A DNA stretch of 64,000 nt from Paenibacillus algicola (GTDB taxonomy: Bacteria; Bacillota; Bacilli; Paenibacillales; Paenibacillaceae). How positions within the stretch are numbered: the first letter of the stretch is position 1; each line of letters opens with the position of its first letter. Below, piece after piece: positions 48,477 to 55,738 of the stretch. The position numbers were made by a program, and so were the translations under genes. The stretch covers positions 4,109,001 to 4,173,000 of the forward strand of contig NZ_CP040396.1 of the NCBI RefSeq assembly GCF_005577435.1, read 5' to 3'. The notes beneath the pieces were generated by a model. It searched no databases and was not told the origin of the DNA. It worked only from the letters and a program-made list of their open reading frames with translations.

Positions 48477-49595
48477 CTATCCCAGCCTGATCAGCCGCTT
48501 ATGACCCTGCAGCTCTTCAATGGTAGCGGCTCCGATGCCGAACATGGCGATGCTCAGCTCCAGCTCGACCTGAGCCAGCCGGGCATCCAGCGCCTCCTCC
48601 GAGGCCACCGCCGAGCCCAGCAGACCCCGGCCGAAGCCGGCAATGTCTGCGCCAAGCGCAATGGTCTTGGCGGCGTCCACTCCGCTGGTAAGACCGCCGC
48701 TGCCGATGAGCTCGGTCTGCGGCAGCGCAGCCCGCACCTCAGCAATGCAATCCGCCGTGGAGTTGCCCCAATCCGCGAAGGCTTCTGCCGCGGCCTTGCG
48801 CACCGGGTCAGGACTGCGAAACTTCTCCACCTGACTCCAGGAGGTGCCGCCTGCGCCGGCAACATCAATGAAGGAGGCTCCGGCTTCCACCAGCTGTACG
48901 GCGACTTCCGCGTCGATGCCCCAGCCGACCTCCTTGATGCCGACAGGCACCTCCAGCGCCCCGCACAGCTGCTCAATTTGTTTCAGCAGCCCTTTGAAGG
49001 AAAGGTTGCCTTCCGGCTGAAACACTTCCTGCAGGCTGTTCAGATGCAGCACGAGCATGTCGGCTCCCGCAATGTCCACGGCTCTGCGGCATTGATCTGC
49101 CCCGAAGCCATAGTTCAGCTGCACAGCACCCAGATTCGCAATGACAGGAATGTCAGGCGCCGATTCCCTGACCCGGAACGTGGCAGCCAGGTCCTCCTGC
49201 TCCACCGCTGCACGGACTGAGCCGACGCCAAGCATCCATCCGCGCCGCTGCGCAGCAGCAGCCAGACGCTGATTAATCTCGCCCGTCGCCCGGCTGCCCC
49301 CGGTCATGGAGCTGATCAGGAGCGGTGTGCGCATACGGTGGGACAAGAAGGAGGCCGAGAGCTCCACCTGCTCAAAGTCCAGCTCCGGCAGAGCGTGATG
49401 GCGAAAGCGGTAGCGCTCCAGCCCCGTGGTAATCCCGCGTCCCCCCACCTCTTCCTCCAGACAGAGGCGGACGTGCTCGATTTTGCGTTCCCCGGTAGGC
49501 ACCTCCGGAATCAGCATGCCCGGATTTCCCCCTGCCGGCTGCTCACGGTGCTCCTGCGGTAAGCCTTCACGCTCCTTATTTGACTCCTTCATCAT
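48477..49595 (-). CDS. fni: Isopentenyl-diphosphate delta-isomerase, type 2
   Basis: FMN- and NADPH-dependent isomerase that balances IPP and DMAPP, the isoprenoid building blocks. The 372-residue TIM barrel shows RKIEHVRLCLE at the N terminus, LISSMTGGS, LNSLQEVFQPEGN, VAGAGGTSW and GGLTSGVDAAKTIALGAD. I start at ATG 49595, six bases after GGGGG; an upstream ATG lacks a site. It follows the CarH-like regulator by 22 bases, so both should be on one transcript, implying control by light or B12. Confidence 0.94.
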   Translation of the reverse strand: MMKESNKEREGLPQEHREQPAGGNPGMLIPEVPTGERKIEHVRLCLEEEVGGRGITTGLERYRFRHHALPELDFEQVELSASFLSHRMRTPLLISSMTGGSRATGEINQRLAAAAQRRGWMLGVGSVRAAVEQEDLAATFRVRESAPDIPVIANLGAVQLNYGFGADQCRRAVDIAGADMLVLHLNSLQEVFQPEGNLSFKGLLKQIEQLCGALEVPVGIKEVGWGIDAEVAVQLVEAGASFIDVAGAGGTSWSQVEKFRSPDPVRKAAAEAFADWGNSTADCIAEVRAALPQTELIGSGGLTSGVDAAKTIALGADIAGFGRGLLGSAVASEEALDARLAQVELELSIAMFGIGAATIEELQGHKRLIRLG

Positions 49596-49617
49596 GAGAT
49601 CCCCCATCCAATAGGTT

Positions 49618-50541
49618 TTACGGCCTCAGCTGGTGCTGGGCCAAAAATCGGCTCAGCCACTCCTGCCATTGCTCTGCCGGCTCGTTCATCACCCATTGGG
49701 TGTACCGGCTCTTTGTTCCGCTTCCGTACCCTTTGCCGCCAAGCAGAAAGAGCACCTCGGGGAACGCTTCCGAAATATAATCCACAAGCTCGTCCGCCCG
49801 TCCTACATATCTGGCATTCGTCACCGAGAGGCACACGATCCCGATTCCCTGGGAATCAATGATATCCAGCAGACCTTCTCTCGGCGTGTTGGGGCCCAGG
49901 TAGGCTACATCCAGTCCATTGCGCCGCAGCAGCAGTGAGAAGAGCATCAGGCCGACCTGATGATATTCTCCCTCCGGACAAAGCGAAAGCACCTTCGGCA
50001 TGTAAGAATGAACGGGAAATAAATGAAAAAACTGAAAAAACCGCCGTGAGATGAGCTCCGTCATGAAATGCTCCTGCGCCACCGATGCCGTGCCCGCTTC
50101 CCATGCATCTCCGACTTTCACGAGAACAGGCACCAGCACTTTGTAGAACATGGCATCATAGCCGTAAATTGAAAAGCCATAATCAATCAGGCGGTTCGCC
50201 CGCTCACTTTGAAACGTAAACAAAGCATTGAAAATCTGGCCGCTAAGCTCTTCATAAGGACCTTCCTGCTGCTCAGCGCCAAGAGTCGGAAATGGCTCAC
50301 CGCGGCCCGGTCCCGGAAAGGATTTCCCGGCCTTCAGCATCAGCACGGCCTGAGAAATGCTCATGCCCTTCTCCTCCACCTGCTCCTTCAGCCATTTCAA
50401 ATCTTCTATGTCATCCGGACTATACATCCGGTAGCCTGATTCTGTCCGCAGCGGCTTCACGGCCCCATACCGGTTCTCCCAGGCCCGGATCGTTACACTC
50501 GGCATATCCAGCATTGTGGATACTTGTTTAATAGAGTACAC
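49618..50541 (-). CDS. CarH-like MerR/B12-binding photoreceptor repressor
   Basis: Predicted adenosylcobalamin-dependent transcriptional repressor released from DNA by light. The N-terminal MerR helix-turn-helix (TIRAWENRYGAVKP, residues 18-30) is followed by a helical cap with the CarH hallmark W-x9-EH (Trp147, Glu157, His158). A B12-binding Rossmann domain with EYHQVG (His194), LSVTN and LLGGKGY follows. The residue right after Trp147 is Glu, where Thermus CarH has, as I recall, the His that ligates cobalt after light. GTG start behind GGCAGGGAA. It heads an operon with fni, and its promoter carries three 11-bp repeats. Confidence 0.88.
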   Translation of the reverse strand: MYSIKQVSTMLDMPSVTIRAWENRYGAVKPLRTESGYRMYSPDDIEDLKWLKEQVEEKGMSISQAVLMLKAGKSFPGPGRGEPFPTLGAEQQEGPYEELSGQIFNALFTFQSERANRLIDYGFSIYGYDAMFYKVLVPVLVKVGDAWEAGTASVAQEHFMTELISRRFFQFFHLFPVHSYMPKVLSLCPEGEYHQVGLMLFSLLLRRNGLDVAYLGPNTPREGLLDIIDSQGIGIVCLSVTNARYVGRADELVDYISEAFPEVLFLLGGKGYGSGTKSRYTQWVMNEPAEQWQEWLSRFLAQHQLRP

Positions 50542-50599
50542 GCGGTTCCCTGCCTTTCGATCGGTAAGAGTGATTCCCTAAATATCACGTCGCACTTTA

Positions 50600-50632
50600 T
50601 ACAAATCCAGTACATCGATTATACATAGTTTC
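50600..50632. promoter_or_regulatory. Three tandem 11-bp repeats, probable CarH operator
   Basis: On the plus strand TACA starts at 50600, 50611 and 50622, each opening an 11-base unit (TACAAATCCAG, TACATCGATTA, TACATAGTTTC). The second and third units cover the -10 box of the carH promoter. Thermus CarH is known to bind tandem 11-bp repeats with three of its four DNA-binding domains. Confidence 0.7.
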
Positions 50633-50646
50633 GCTTCCGCTGTCGA
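50618..50646 (-). promoter_or_regulatory. carH-fni promoter
   Basis: Minus-strand TCGACA, 17 bases, TATAAT. The -10 lies inside the tandem repeats, which fits autorepression. Confidence 0.75.
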
Positions 50647-50744
50647 CCAGGAAGACGGCTTCTTTCCCGCCGTACAGCTTGCTTCAATTATGGCCGAGGT
50701 TGGTAAATGGTTTTAACGACCCTTATACAGAAAGAAGGATGGCT

Positions 50745-52256
50745 ATGATTCTGTTCAGCCTATTTAACAACTTACCGGAAGCATCGGCTGGGGCTCAGCC
50801 TGCACACACCCGCCGCCGTTCTCCCCGCTTCTGGGTAAAAACAGCGGTGCTGCTTCTTTTTGCCTGGCTGCTGGCTGTCCTCGTGTACCATACTCAAAAG
50901 CCGCTGCCGGACGGCATTTCCTACGAAAGCCCGCTGTACCAAAGTACGGAGGTTGCCTTCTGGCATGACCTGACCTATCCGGGGCCGGACGGCCAGGCAG
51001 TGCACGAGCAGCAAATTTATGATCGAATGCATGAAATCATTGACGAGTCGAGACAATTTCTCGTGATCGACATGTTTCTTTTTAATGACTATACCCATAA
51101 AGACCAATCCTTCCCTCAGGTCAGCCGCGAAATGACAGACCATCTGATCTCGCACAAGAGCAAGCATCCGGAAATGGACATGTTCTTGATTACCGATGAG
51201 GTCAACACAAACTACGGCTCTTCCAAAAACCCGCTGCTAGAGGATCTGAAGCAGGCAGGCATTACCGTCATCATCACAAATGTGGAGCCGCTTCGTGATT
51301 CCACGCCAATCTATTCGGCTTTCTGGAGAACCTTTATTCAATGGTTCGGGCAAGCCGGGGAGGGCCAGGTGCCCAACCTGATGGCGGAGGAGGCCCCGGA
51401 TATGACGGTCCGCTCGTACATGAAGCTGCTGAACGTCAAGGCCAATCACCGTAAGGTGATCGTGAGCGAACGTACCGCCCTCGTCTCCTCCGCCAATGTG
51501 CATGCGGCCAGTGCCTACCACTCCAACATCGCCTTTGAGGCCGGCGGTGAAGTCATCCGGGATGTGCTTGCAGCAGAGCAGGCGGCTGCCAGTCTGAGCG
51601 GCCCGTATACATTGCCGGTCTATACTCCGTCGGAAGAAACACAGCCGGCACCGGGGCTGTCTGCTGACATCCGATATTTGACGGAAGGCAAGGTGTACAA
51701 ATATGTGCTGAAGGCGATTGAAGAAGCGGAAGCCGGCGATACCCTGTGGATGGGTATGTTCTATCTCGCTGAGGGCGAGGTGATGGACGAGCTTGTCGCC
51801 GCATCACAGCGCGGCGTGCAGGTGCGGCTGATTCTGGACCCCAATCAGAACGCTTTTGGTCGGGACAAGATCGGCATTCCGAACCGCCCGGCCGCCGCAG
51901 AGCTGAAGGAGCGCTCCGGAAACAGCATTGATATTCGCTGGTACAACACAGGCGAGGAGCAGTATCACACCAAGCTTCTGTTTATTTCCAAGCCCTCCAA
52001 GCCGTCCATCATGATTGGCGGCTCGACCAATTTTACCCCCCGCAACCTGAAGGATTACAACCTGGAGAACAACTTTTGGCTGTCCGCTGAGAAGGAGCAT
52101 GAGGTCACGAAACAGGTCAATGACTATTTCAACAGGCTGTGGAACAACGTGGATGCGGAGTACACCTTGGAGCTGAGCGCTTACGAAGAAGACACCGTCT
52201 GGCTCAAAAGCGTGGCGTTCCGGATTCAGAAGCTGCTGGGCTTTACGACCTTTTAA
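50745..52256 (+). CDS. Membrane-anchored phospholipase D-like protein
   Basis: The 503-residue protein has one N-terminal membrane helix (FWVKTAVLLLFAWLLAVLVY) and two phospholipase D-type domains outside or inside the membrane. The first HKD-like site is NHRKVIVSERTALVSSAN, the second QYHTKLLFISK...GGSTNFTPRN; both keep His and Lys. It may be a cardiolipin-synthase-like or nuclease-like enzyme; substrate is not clear. AAGG precedes the ATG at 50745 (ATG 50739 is the alternative). It diverges from carH across the operator region, so CarH could also affect it. Confidence 0.85.
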   Translation: MILFSLFNNLPEASAGAQPAHTRRRSPRFWVKTAVLLLFAWLLAVLVYHTQKPLPDGISYESPLYQSTEVAFWHDLTYPGPDGQAVHEQQIYDRMHEIIDESRQFLVIDMFLFNDYTHKDQSFPQVSREMTDHLISHKSKHPEMDMFLITDEVNTNYGSSKNPLLEDLKQAGITVIITNVEPLRDSTPIYSAFWRTFIQWFGQAGEGQVPNLMAEEAPDMTVRSYMKLLNVKANHRKVIVSERTALVSSANVHAASAYHSNIAFEAGGEVIRDVLAAEQAAASLSGPYTLPVYTPSEETQPAPGLSADIRYLTEGKVYKYVLKAIEEAEAGDTLWMGMFYLAEGEVMDELVAASQRGVQVRLILDPNQNAFGRDKIGIPNRPAAAELKERSGNSIDIRWYNTGEEQYHTKLLFISKPSKPSIMIGGSTNFTPRNLKDYNLENNFWLSAEKEHEVTKQVNDYFNRLWNNVDAEYTLELSAYEEDTVWLKSVAFRIQKLLGFTTF

Positions 52257-52312
52257 GCTTCCGCTTTCAATCTCTACCTTCCAAGCTTAGCAGCTTCATG
52301 ATGCTTAGAACC

Positions 52313-52344
52313 AAATAACTCCTGCTAAACAGCAGGAGCTATTT
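52313..52344. terminator. Bidirectional terminator
   Basis: AATAACTCCTGCT-AAAC-AGCAGGAGCTATT, between convergent genes; T-runs on both sides are modest. Confidence 0.65.
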
Positions 52345-52363
52345 GAGATGATTAATGCTTTTA

Positions 52364-53074
52364 TCACTTGTGGGAGTTCTCCTTCTCGGTGATCGGATAA
52401 CCTCTAGTGCCATCTGTGTTAGGATCTACATTTTGAAACTGGGCCTGCTTAAGATAACTTATTGTTTTATCGGAATCCCATAACTGATTTTGATCCATGC
52501 CACTCATTAAAGCCATTTTCTCTGAGGTGAAATCTGGAATATTGACTTCTTTGCCATCTACGTTTGTCACAAGATACCTGACATTTCCATCTTTTATTAA
52601 GGCTAGTTCAATGTGTTCACTTGCTGAAGCAAGTGAGCTTGTCATCTTCGCTAATGACTTGGACAATCCGGATGCATCTCCTCCTGCAGATATGACTCTG
52701 AAACGACCTCCGTTTCTTTCAACGGTTAAAAAGGATTTACCTTCCCCATTAGACAGAACAATAAATTCATATTGTCCTGTTGGTTTTGAAACGTCTATTA
52801 AACTTGATTTAACGTTTGCAAATTTGTCGGCATCAATCCAATTTATTTGAAAGCCGGGCCCTAGTGTAACTTGACCTACTTCTTCTATGTCCTTATATCC
52901 AAATCCAATCGGATCCTCGGAAATCAGTTTCTTAAACTCTTCAAGTCCGGCGTCGTTAGCATAATGTCGAATATCATCCGGGACCCTGACACTAGCATCA
53001 ATGTTTGAGAACAAAGAAGCAGAGCAAATGGTAACACCAACCAACAATATATAGAAATATTTCAGATATTTCAT
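52364..53074 (-). CDS. Hypothetical secreted protein
   Basis: Not recognised. The 236-residue product has a signal peptide (MKYLKYFYILLVGVTICSAS) and a soluble remainder with DPIGFGYKDIEEVGQVTLG and a C-terminal Asp/Asn-rich part. AAAGGAGG precedes the ATG. The gene is visibly more A+T-rich than its neighbours, suggesting transfer or weak constraint. It is alone on its strand between the phospholipase-like gene and a TetR operon. Confidence 0.75.
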   Translation of the reverse strand: MKYLKYFYILLVGVTICSASLFSNIDASVRVPDDIRHYANDAGLEEFKKLISEDPIGFGYKDIEEVGQVTLGPGFQINWIDADKFANVKSSLIDVSKPTGQYEFIVLSNGEGKSFLTVERNGGRFRVISAGGDASGLSKSLAKMTSSLASASEHIELALIKDGNVRYLVTNVDGKEVNIPDFTSEKMALMSGMDQNQLWDSDKTISYLKQAQFQNVDPNTDGTRGYPITEKENSHK

Positions 53075-53184
53075 GGATAACTTCCTCCTTTGTTTTCTGG
53101 GTATTCCATATACCTAATAACGCCCACAAATGAAATAAGTTACCTTTTCAAGTAAAAGCCATGACGGAAAATCACAAGGCAAAC

Positions 53185-53213
53185 TTGACAAGGAAAGTTA
53201 GGTTTGCAACAAT
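53185..53213 (+). promoter_or_regulatory. Promoter of the TetR-SMR operon
   Basis: TTGACA, 17 bases, AACAAT, immediately upstream of the operator palindrome. Confidence 0.7.
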
Positions 53214-53217
53214 AGTG

Positions 53218-53233
53218 CCTAACGATCGTTAGG
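53218..53233 (+). promoter_or_regulatory. TetR operator palindrome
   Basis: CCTAACGATCGTTAGG, a perfect 16-bp palindrome between the -10 box and the ribosome binding site; typical position and sequence for TetR autorepression. Confidence 0.75.
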
Positions 53234-53246
53234 TAGGAGGTGGGCG

Positions 53247-53828
53247 ATGCACAGCTCCAAACAGATTTTGCAGGCCGCGCTGGCTCATTTTGCCCGGGAC
53301 GGCTATGAGGGCGCTTCACTTCAGGGGATTGCCGAGGACTGCGGCATCCGGAAGCCGTCCATTTATGCCCATTACAGCAGTAAAGGCGATTTGTTCCTGC
53401 AGGCCGTAAAGGATGTATTCCAGCGGCAGGAGCAGAACATTGTCGGCTTTTTCAGTCAGCATCAGGAGCTTTCGCTGGAAGAGATGCTGAAGAGCTTTTT
53501 GCAGCAGCGGCTGGAGCAATATACCCGGGACGATGAGGCACGGTTTTTTTTGCGGGTGTCCTTTTTCCCGCCGAGGGCACTCTATGAAGAGGTCATGAAT
53601 ATTGTATATCCGTTTCTTGACCGTCATGAGGCCTGTCTTTCGCAGCTGCTCGCGGCAGGATGTCCGCAGCACGGCAGGATTATTTCCCGGCCTGATCAGG
53701 CAGCCTCGGTCTTTTTGACGTTGCTGGACGGCATTCATGTAGAAATTCTGTATGGCGGTGAAGAGCGTGCCGCCCGGCGGCTGGCTCATGCCTGGCCGGT
53801 GTACTGGCAAGGGGTAACACGCTCTTGA
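53247..53828 (+). CDS. TetR family repressor of the SMR exporter
   Basis: DNA-binding repressor of 193 residues with the N-terminal helix-turn-helix (GASLQGIAEDCGIRKPSIYAHYSSKGDLF) and a divergent ligand-binding helical domain. AGGAGG lies six bases before the ATG. The palindrome just upstream and the two SMR genes downstream indicate an autoregulated, ligand-inducible export operon. Confidence 0.92.
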   Translation: MHSSKQILQAALAHFARDGYEGASLQGIAEDCGIRKPSIYAHYSSKGDLFLQAVKDVFQRQEQNIVGFFSQHQELSLEEMLKSFLQQRLEQYTRDDEARFFLRVSFFPPRALYEEVMNIVYPFLDRHEACLSQLLAAGCPQHGRIISRPDQAASVFLTLLDGIHVEILYGGEERAARRLAHAWPVYWQGVTRS

Positions 53829-53890
53829 GCGAAGGGACGGACCTTCTAAACATAAACGTCAGATCAGATTGATAAAGGAGTATCGGAATC

Positions 53891-54250
53891 ATGAGTCGGA
53901 ATTGGCTTTATGTGTGGATTGGCGGCTTGATCGAGATTGTGTGGGTATCCGGCCTGAAGCATTCCACCACCGCGCTGGAGTGGATCGGCACGGTGTCAGC
54001 GATTATCGCAAGCTTTTATTTAATTGTACAGGCGTCCAAGCGGCTTCCCGTCGGAACCGTGTACGCTGTATTTACAGGGATCGGAACGGCCGGCACCGTA
54101 GCCGCGGAGATGCTGCTGTTCGGCGAGCCGTTCTCGCTGAGCAAGGTCCTGCTGATCGGAGTGCTGCTGGGCGGCGTCATCGGCTTGAAGCTCGTAACGG
54201 CAGAGCCCTCGGGTAAAGAAGGCTCTTCTGTAAGGGAGGTGCGCCTCTAA
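53891..54250 (+). CDS. Paired SMR exporter subunit, YkkC-like
   Basis: Small multidrug resistance protein of 119 residues, four helices. The substrate-coupling Glu is in GLIEIVWVSGLKHS (residue 15), and PVGTVYAVFTGIGTAG is closest to B. subtilis YkkC. AAAGGAG precedes the ATG. Its stop overlaps the start of the next SMR gene by one base, so the two are made in equal amounts, probably as a heterodimer. Confidence 0.92.
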   Translation: MSRNWLYVWIGGLIEIVWVSGLKHSTTALEWIGTVSAIIASFYLIVQASKRLPVGTVYAVFTGIGTAGTVAAEMLLFGEPFSLSKVLLIGVLLGGVIGLKLVTAEPSGKEGSSVREVRL

Positions 54251-54564
54251 TGGCTTGGCTGGCTTTGATCTTGGCGGGCGGCTTCGAGGTGCTCGGCGTC
54301 ATCGGCATCAAAGGGGTCTCGGAGCGCAAGGGCCTGCGGTACGGAGGGCTGATGGCTTTGTCTTTTCTGTGCAGCTTCTCACTGCTCTCTTACGCCATGA
54401 CCTTCCTTCCGATGGGAACGGCTTACGCGGTATGGACGGGCATCGGGACGGTGGGCAGCACGCTCGCCGGCATGCTGTTATTCGGGGAACCGAAGGAATG
54501 GCGCCGCATGGTGTTCATTACGATGATTCTAGGCTCTGCAGTAGGCTTGAAGGTTCTGACATAG
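54250..54564 (+). CDS. Paired SMR exporter subunit, YkkD-like
   Basis: Second SMR subunit, 104 residues, four helices, with the conserved Glu in GGFEVLGVIGIKG and PMGTAYAVWTGIGTVG, closest to B. subtilis YkkD. GGGAGGTG lies eight bases before the ATG. The usual guanidine riboswitch of ykkCD is absent; control is by TetR instead. Confidence 0.92.
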   Translation: MAWLALILAGGFEVLGVIGIKGVSERKGLRYGGLMALSFLCSFSLLSYAMTFLPMGTAYAVWTGIGTVGSTLAGMLLFGEPKEWRRMVFITMILGSAVGLKVLT

Positions 54565-54577
54565 ACTTTATTTGTTC

Positions 54578-54624
54578 AAGAAACGGACACACGGCAACAT
54601 TTGTGCTGACCGTTTCTTTTTTAT
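54578..54624 (+). terminator. SMR operon terminator
   Basis: AAGAAACGG...CCGTTTCTT perfect 9-bp stem, then TTTTAT. Confidence 0.85.
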
Positions 54625-54630
54625 ATAATA
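54602..54630 (+). promoter_or_regulatory. Promoter of the second tetR
   Basis: TTGTGC, 17 bases, TATAAT. It overlaps the SMR terminator. Confidence 0.55.
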
Positions 54631-54634
54631 AGTT

Positions 54635-54650
54635 TGACCGATGGGTCAAT
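54635..54650 (+). promoter_or_regulatory. Second TetR operator
   Basis: TTGACC-GATG-GGTCAA, perfect inverted repeat directly after the -10 box. Confidence 0.75.
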
Positions 54651-54685
54651 TCAAGAACTGACAGGTTCTTAAGAGGGGTGAAAGC

Positions 54686-55606
54686 TTGGCTGACAAGGCG
54701 ACGGAGAAGCGTCAACAGATATTAAGCACAGCCCTTCAGCTCTTCTCCACGAAAGGATCCGCAGGCACCTCCATGCAGGAAATTGCAGAGGTATGCGGCA
54801 TGTCCAAAGGCAGTCTGTACTTGCATTTCAAGTCTAAAGAGGAGCTGGAGAGAAGCATCTACGAGTTTATTGCCCACCGGATTTGGGATGCGTTCGTGCA
54901 GGTGGAGCAGCAGACCGGCATCACCCCCCGGGAGCAGCTGCGCAAGCAGGCGGAAATTCTGCTCGTGCACTTTCTGGAGGTGCGGGAGTTTCTGCTCCGT
55001 CAGCTGTTCGATTCCCCCGGCAAGCACCCGATGGATGTAGAAAGATGCTTTCAGAGTGAGCTGGTCCAGGCGCAGATCTGGTTCAAGAACAAGCTCTGCA
55101 CAGTGTACGGAGAGGATATCGAGCCTTATACGATGGAAATCGCCATGTTTGTGACCGGTATGCTCGGTTCTTACATACGCTTTCTGTTTGTTCCGGGACT
55201 GCCGCTGAACGTAGGCACCCTGGCCTCCCATCTGGTTACGATGCTGGAGGATGTCGCTGCCAGCCTGCTGCGCCGGCGTCCCGAGCCGCTCGTGTCTCTG
55301 GAGGTGTGGGAGTCGATGGGCTTGATTCCGCCAGAGAAGGCGTATCATACCCGGCATCCGCTCGTGGTGATCAAGGCTCTGCGAACCGAGCTCAAGCAGC
55401 TGCCGATGAATGCGGCTGACCGCAGTGATGCCTTGGAATCTCTGGATGTGCTGGAGCGCGAGCTGGTCGATTTACAGCCCCGGCGAGCCGTATTGAAAGG
55501 AATGCTTGCCAATCTCGTGGAGATCGGACAAGGCGGAGAGCTGCTGGAGGAGCTGAGAAGCACCCTGCAGAGCGTGACCGATTTCTTTTTGCCCGCCCAG
55601 AAGTAA
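54686..55606 (+). CDS. TetR family regulator, YerO-like
   Basis: Repressor of 306 residues, long for the family. The helix-turn-helix is GTSMQEIAEVCGMSKGSLYLHFKSKEEL; the C-terminal half is extended with a helical segment of about 100 residues. TTG start, five bases after AGGGGTG. It precedes an RND exporter as B. subtilis yerO precedes swrC (yerP), and the operator at 54635 suggests autoregulation plus control of the exporter. Confidence 0.9.
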   Translation: MADKATEKRQQILSTALQLFSTKGSAGTSMQEIAEVCGMSKGSLYLHFKSKEELERSIYEFIAHRIWDAFVQVEQQTGITPREQLRKQAEILLVHFLEVREFLLRQLFDSPGKHPMDVERCFQSELVQAQIWFKNKLCTVYGEDIEPYTMEIAMFVTGMLGSYIRFLFVPGLPLNVGTLASHLVTMLEDVAASLLRRRPEPLVSLEVWESMGLIPPEKAYHTRHPLVVIKALRTELKQLPMNAADRSDALESLDVLERELVDLQPRRAVLKGMLANLVEIGQGGELLEELRSTLQSVTDFFLPAQK

Positions 55607-55738
55607 CCCTGTGCTGCTGAAGCGGCACAGCCCCTGCCTTCGATAGATGAAGCGCAGATGAACACGGTGTTTACAGCCCTAACCGGCTGGACAGAAAGAT
55701 AAAGATTGTTATTTTGGAGAGGAGAGAAGCAACGTCCT

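Noticed and set aside
53075..53246. Guanidine riboswitch before the SMR pair
   Set aside because: The conserved ykkC-motif sequences are absent, and a TetR gene and operator occupy the space.
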